Shown: piece after piece, positions 60,990 through 64,000 of the stretch | Layout: every line of letters begins with the position of its first letter | Position numbering within the stretch: the stretch's first letter is position 1 | DNA from: Schistocerca nitens | Lineage: Eukaryota > Arthropoda > Insecta > Orthoptera > Acrididae | Length of the DNA: 64,000 bases | Direction: 5' to 3' | Assembly (NCBI RefSeq): GCF_023898315.1 | Contig: NC_064616.1 | Span: forward strand, 543,111,602 to 543,175,601 | Program-made: the position numbers and the translations under genes | Notes under the pieces: generated by a model | The model's database searches: none | What the model saw: only the letters and a program-made list of their open reading frames with translations | Told to the model about the DNA's origin: nothing

Positions 60990-63900
60990 CTAGATATCGG
61001 TATTCTAGTAAGAACCTTTCGGGATATGCTGCACATTAGTAGGTAACTGAGATCGGCCTTTGCTTTTTCATTAGGCAGATGGGCGGTAAGGTTATTATTA
61101 GATTGCCTGCATTATTATAATGCTCTGAAGACGTATAACTACTGCGATTTTTTCCCATCATCTGTGAGGTTAGAGCCACCATTGATTGTAGGAAGCGTCA
61201 AAGTGTCGAATTGAACTTTGAATGTGTGACCATACCCTACAAAGAGACCTAGTGATGACATAATTCGTTTCGCCATCAGTTAATTAACTTGCGAAGTAAG
61301 GCAGACGTTTACCATAGTTACATTTGCATTTCATTTTCTTTTCTTATACACTGTGTCTGCACACTAGCGAGTATGTTAATTAGTAATTTTCCATACTTTG
61401 TCGCAACATTGTGTGTTATATTGCTTTGGAAGTTAATTCCAAGACATTTCATAATAGAGACTTGACGTAGCTGTCCGTGAGTATTCTGGTCTATGCCACA
61501 GCAGATTTGGAATAATCCAGATTTCGTCCAGCTGAGTTTCGCACAGTATGCTTATTCATAGTTCCTTACTATCTTTAACGCGTTCTCTATTTCAGTTCTA
61601 TTCATTACAAGAAACCGAGATCATCCGCGTCTGCTTTGCACACTACTCTCTTTCCATGTATTTGCTGGACTCCTAAACGTTGCGTCAGGCTGGGAAGCAG
61701 GGGTTCGATATTGATGAAATGGAGGGTCACACACATCGAACAACGCTGTCTGACGGAACTAGCTACCTCTGTTTCGGCTAGTGTGTCCGTTAATGATTAC
61801 TTTGAACGAATTATTCGTTAGTACGTGTTGTACGATGGTATCAAAACTTGGCGGGAAGCCCAGTGCTTACATGGTGCGGATTGGAAATTGTTTGTTGACC
61901 CAGTCAAAAGCTTTGTCCAAATCCACCTACACGACGTCACATTTTAACTTACAAACATCTTCTGACGGAATCAAGTCTCGGCGGCCACACACGATCTGGT
62001 GAATCTTCTGCCTTTGCGCACACTCGACTGGTACGACTCTGTAGCGCTGATGGTAGTTTTAAGCCTTTAGTGCAACAGCCGAAATCACTCTTTAGCTGTG
62101 TGATCTGTCTCAAATCTCCTGTTTTCTTACCGCCCAAGTGTTTCTGAATTAACACTATGAGCCCTTCGCTAGAGTATTTAGGAACCTCGTTAATAGGTTA
62201 TTACGTCCAGATGCAGTTGATGCTGACATTAATGTGTTTCACTCGATAAAATACTGAGACTGCTACTGGGGATTAATTTTTTCCACTTCAGTAGAGAGCG
62301 TATTCCACGTCTCCTTCTGTCGCCTCTGCAACGAGAGTTTTCACTTAAGCATGGATTATTCTCCCTTGCAAGATATTCAATGTAGCTTCGTGTTCTTGTT
62401 AGTCAACTTTTTGTTCTACATCAAAGTAGAGGACTTCCCCTTTGATCGCACCATGCGTGGCCAGTGTTCTGCCATCGTCAGCTGTTATCCCAGTTACTAT
62501 TTTTCATGACCCTCTTTTATTTTCATGGATAACATTATGGATTGAAGTTAATTCTTGGAGGGCTAGTGTCTGAACATGTGACCTGACTTGATATCCTAAT
62601 TGGTTACGTTATTAGGTTAGGATCTTTGCCTGAATATTTTTGATTTTTCCGTAGCTCCCAATAACTCATGCACCTTGGAACTATGGATCTTTCAAACAAA
62701 GAAAGGATACTTCGGTTGTTCCTTTTAGCCAAAAGCTTTCGTCCTGAGAATAGTCGATTAAACACCTTCTGTCTTTGGTTTTGCGCGTTTGAGGCACCAA
62801 TCAATGGCCGAGTGATAAGAGATGAATCTTTGCTCTCGCTCCCTCCAGGTGCTGCGAAAGGCCTCTTGACGCACCGGAACTCTTAAGTGGAAAAACCTTT
62901 ACTTTCCAGAGGCCTCTGAATCGACACGTCCCTTGTCGTTTCATGCAGTGCGATTTGAAAACACCATTGCCATAACTGCAGATAGCAGAATGTGGTTCCT
63001 CAGGTGAGACATACATTCTGCCCAAACGGCTTACTGTAGAGGACAAGGGCTTACTTTTAGGAAATATGGTGCGAAACTGTGATTTAGCGTGTTTCAGTGC
63101 GTGATACGCCAGCCTCACGGCGAACGGCGGACGAAGGCCGGCCAGCGCGTTATGCAGGTGACAAAGTTTTGCAACGAGCGTCGGTATGTGTGTACGTGCG
63201 CAGCAGCCATCAGAACGCAGAATTAGCAGAATTACGCAGGCGCGGGGCGCGTGTGGCACGGTTGCATTAGCCAACTTATCGAGAACCTAATAAACACGCC
63301 GCCGCGTAACCGGCGGATTCAGCAGCGGTCTGCACTATTTAACGGCATCAGAGATGGGCGTCGGCATTCGGTTCGACCGACTGGGCGTTCGGTCGCTGTC
63401 ACGTCGTCGTCATCAGTGACGCTGTCTCCGAGGACCGGTCGACAACGGGCGTTGCCCGCTGCTGCAACGGCGACTCCCGGCGTCGTCACGAGCCACCGCG
63501 TCTGCGAGCTGGGCTGCGCCTCATGCCGCTAACCTCCTACAGCCTGCGCAGCCGCTGACCGAGCGCGGCGTCGCATTCCCCACATTGTGTGCATCATATC
63601 GTCTCCACCACGACATGGGCGGTGGGGCTGAGCTACCAGAGAGTGTACTGGGAGAACCAACAATAAAGAGAAATATTGCTAAACATGGCCACCTTCTTCT
63701 ACCCAGCCATGCCTTACAACCCCGACCACGTCACCTGCTCCGGTCATCCTATTACATTACCCAACAGCTGGTGATGTAGGTAAAACCAGAGGCTGCTCCG
63801 TACTTGTGAACCCATGAATCAGTTTGGCGTACGTCTCGTACTGTATGTTTCAGTTCAAGTTATCTGCTGCAGATGGGAGTTCGATCAGTAGCACTGATAG

Positions 63901-64000
63901 TATAGCTAAAGTCGCCTCCAATAATGACATGTTCGTTGCGTTCTCCTACCAGAGGGACGCTCCTCCTTAAAAAAACTCCATTCTTTGGCACCTTTTGTTT
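60990..64000 (-). mobile_element. Minus-strand LINE with EN and RT, split by a solo LTR, entering from the right edge
   Basis: Read on the minus strand. The endonuclease part from the edge: VGERNEHVIIGGDFSYTISA and TDRTPI (metal-binding GGDFN-like box), then GFTYITS at about 63770-63785, interrupted by a 722-bp insertion (63035-63756), resuming as SRLGRMYVSPEEPHSAI. Next a linker (DWCLKRAKPKTEG, then ITADDGRTLATHG), then RT: LIVLIQKHLGGKKTGDLRQI, VDLDKAFDWVNKQFPIRTM (motif A), VIINGHTSR, VVCKADADDLGFL (catalytic box, first position altered). A C-terminal region follows: LSWTKSGLFQICC, VSIMKCLGINFQS. Many stops and shifts; similarity fades near 60990. The clade is not certain; the EN and RT style is that of I/L1-like insect LINEs. 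Confidence 0.75.
63035..63756 (+). mobile_element. Probable solo LTR, CpG-rich
   Basis: A 722-bp insertion that begins TGTAGAGG and ends CTATTACA (TG...CA, with TGTA/TACA inverted ends), flanked by the 4-bp duplication ttac (63031-63034 and 63757-63760). Excising it and one duplication makes the LINE endonuclease frame continuous with family-like spacing (TYITSCWVSRLGRMYVS). Internal signals fit an LTR in plus orientation: a TATA-like ctatttaac near 63335 and AATAAA near 63662. The insert is GC- and CpG-rich. No full-length partner element is in the window, so the LTR identity is inferred from ends and duplication. Confidence 0.7.

Noticed and set aside
63035-63756. CpG island and 5' exon of a host gene
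   Set aside because: Ends, 4-bp duplication and restoration of the LINE frame point to a solo LTR.
59790-64000. One LINE with its 5' part inverted by twin priming
   Set aside because: The plus-strand endonuclease fragment lies on the 3' side of the minus-strand LINE, the wrong side for that mechanism, and the minus-strand LINE has its own endonuclease part.

Overview
This window reads as a slice of a large, repeat-rich arthropod nuclear genome. It has no bacterial-style operons, no rRNA or bona fide tRNA genes, and no host protein-coding gene that I can recognise. The mix of elements suggests an orthopteran, most likely a grasshopper or locust of the Schistocerca type. That mix is several tRNA-headed SINE families with a shared tail, jockey-like and RTE-like LINEs, Penelope-like elements, a mariner of the irritans/mellifera kind, Tc1-like, piggyBac and hAT elements, and Ty3/gypsy elements. 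The species guess rests on remembered resemblance of the SINEs, not on a search.

Layout. 1-9.3 kb: a Tc1-like transposase tail, an RTE-like LINE (minus, perfect 11-bp target duplication), then a decayed Ty3/gypsy element (minus) with short LTRs and a tRNA-Pro-like primer-binding site, split by a hAT element with a perfect 8-bp duplication. 9.3-17 kb: mostly unrecognised sequence with a small transmembrane reading frame near 10.8-11.0 kb and a Tc1-like tail at 14.7-15.1 kb. 17-21.7 kb: a LINE relic, then two direct copies of an unidentified repeat of about 0.5 kb flanking a broken piggyBac; one copy carries a SINE and the other shows the empty site. 22.8-27.6 kb: jockey-like LINE relics and SINEs. 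27.6-38 kb: mostly unrecognised, with a Penelope-like element (minus) holding a SINE, further SINEs and a 5'-truncated LINE with a polyA tail. 38.5-39.8 kb: a nearly intact mariner sitting in a TA microsatellite. 41.8-48.3 kb: a second Penelope-like element (plus, two SINE insertions) followed by a second decayed gypsy element (plus, two SINE insertions). 48-53.6 kb: nothing recognised. 53.6-59 kb: two inverted copies of a modular repeat of about 0.9 kb with tRNA-B-box-like motifs, flanking a broken Tc1-like element. 59.8-64 kb: LINE endonuclease fragments and a long minus-strand LINE whose endonuclease domain is split by an apparent solo LTR.

Nothing here looks like a working multi-gene system. 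The biology is insertion history: almost every recognisable element has nested or flanking insertions, and at least a dozen target-site duplications can be read directly. The only long intact protein is the mariner transposase, and its second catalytic aspartate codon reads glutamate. The two strongest candidates for something undescribed are the inverted modular repeat family at 53.6-59.0 kb and the set of SINEs that combine different tRNA-like heads with related tails.
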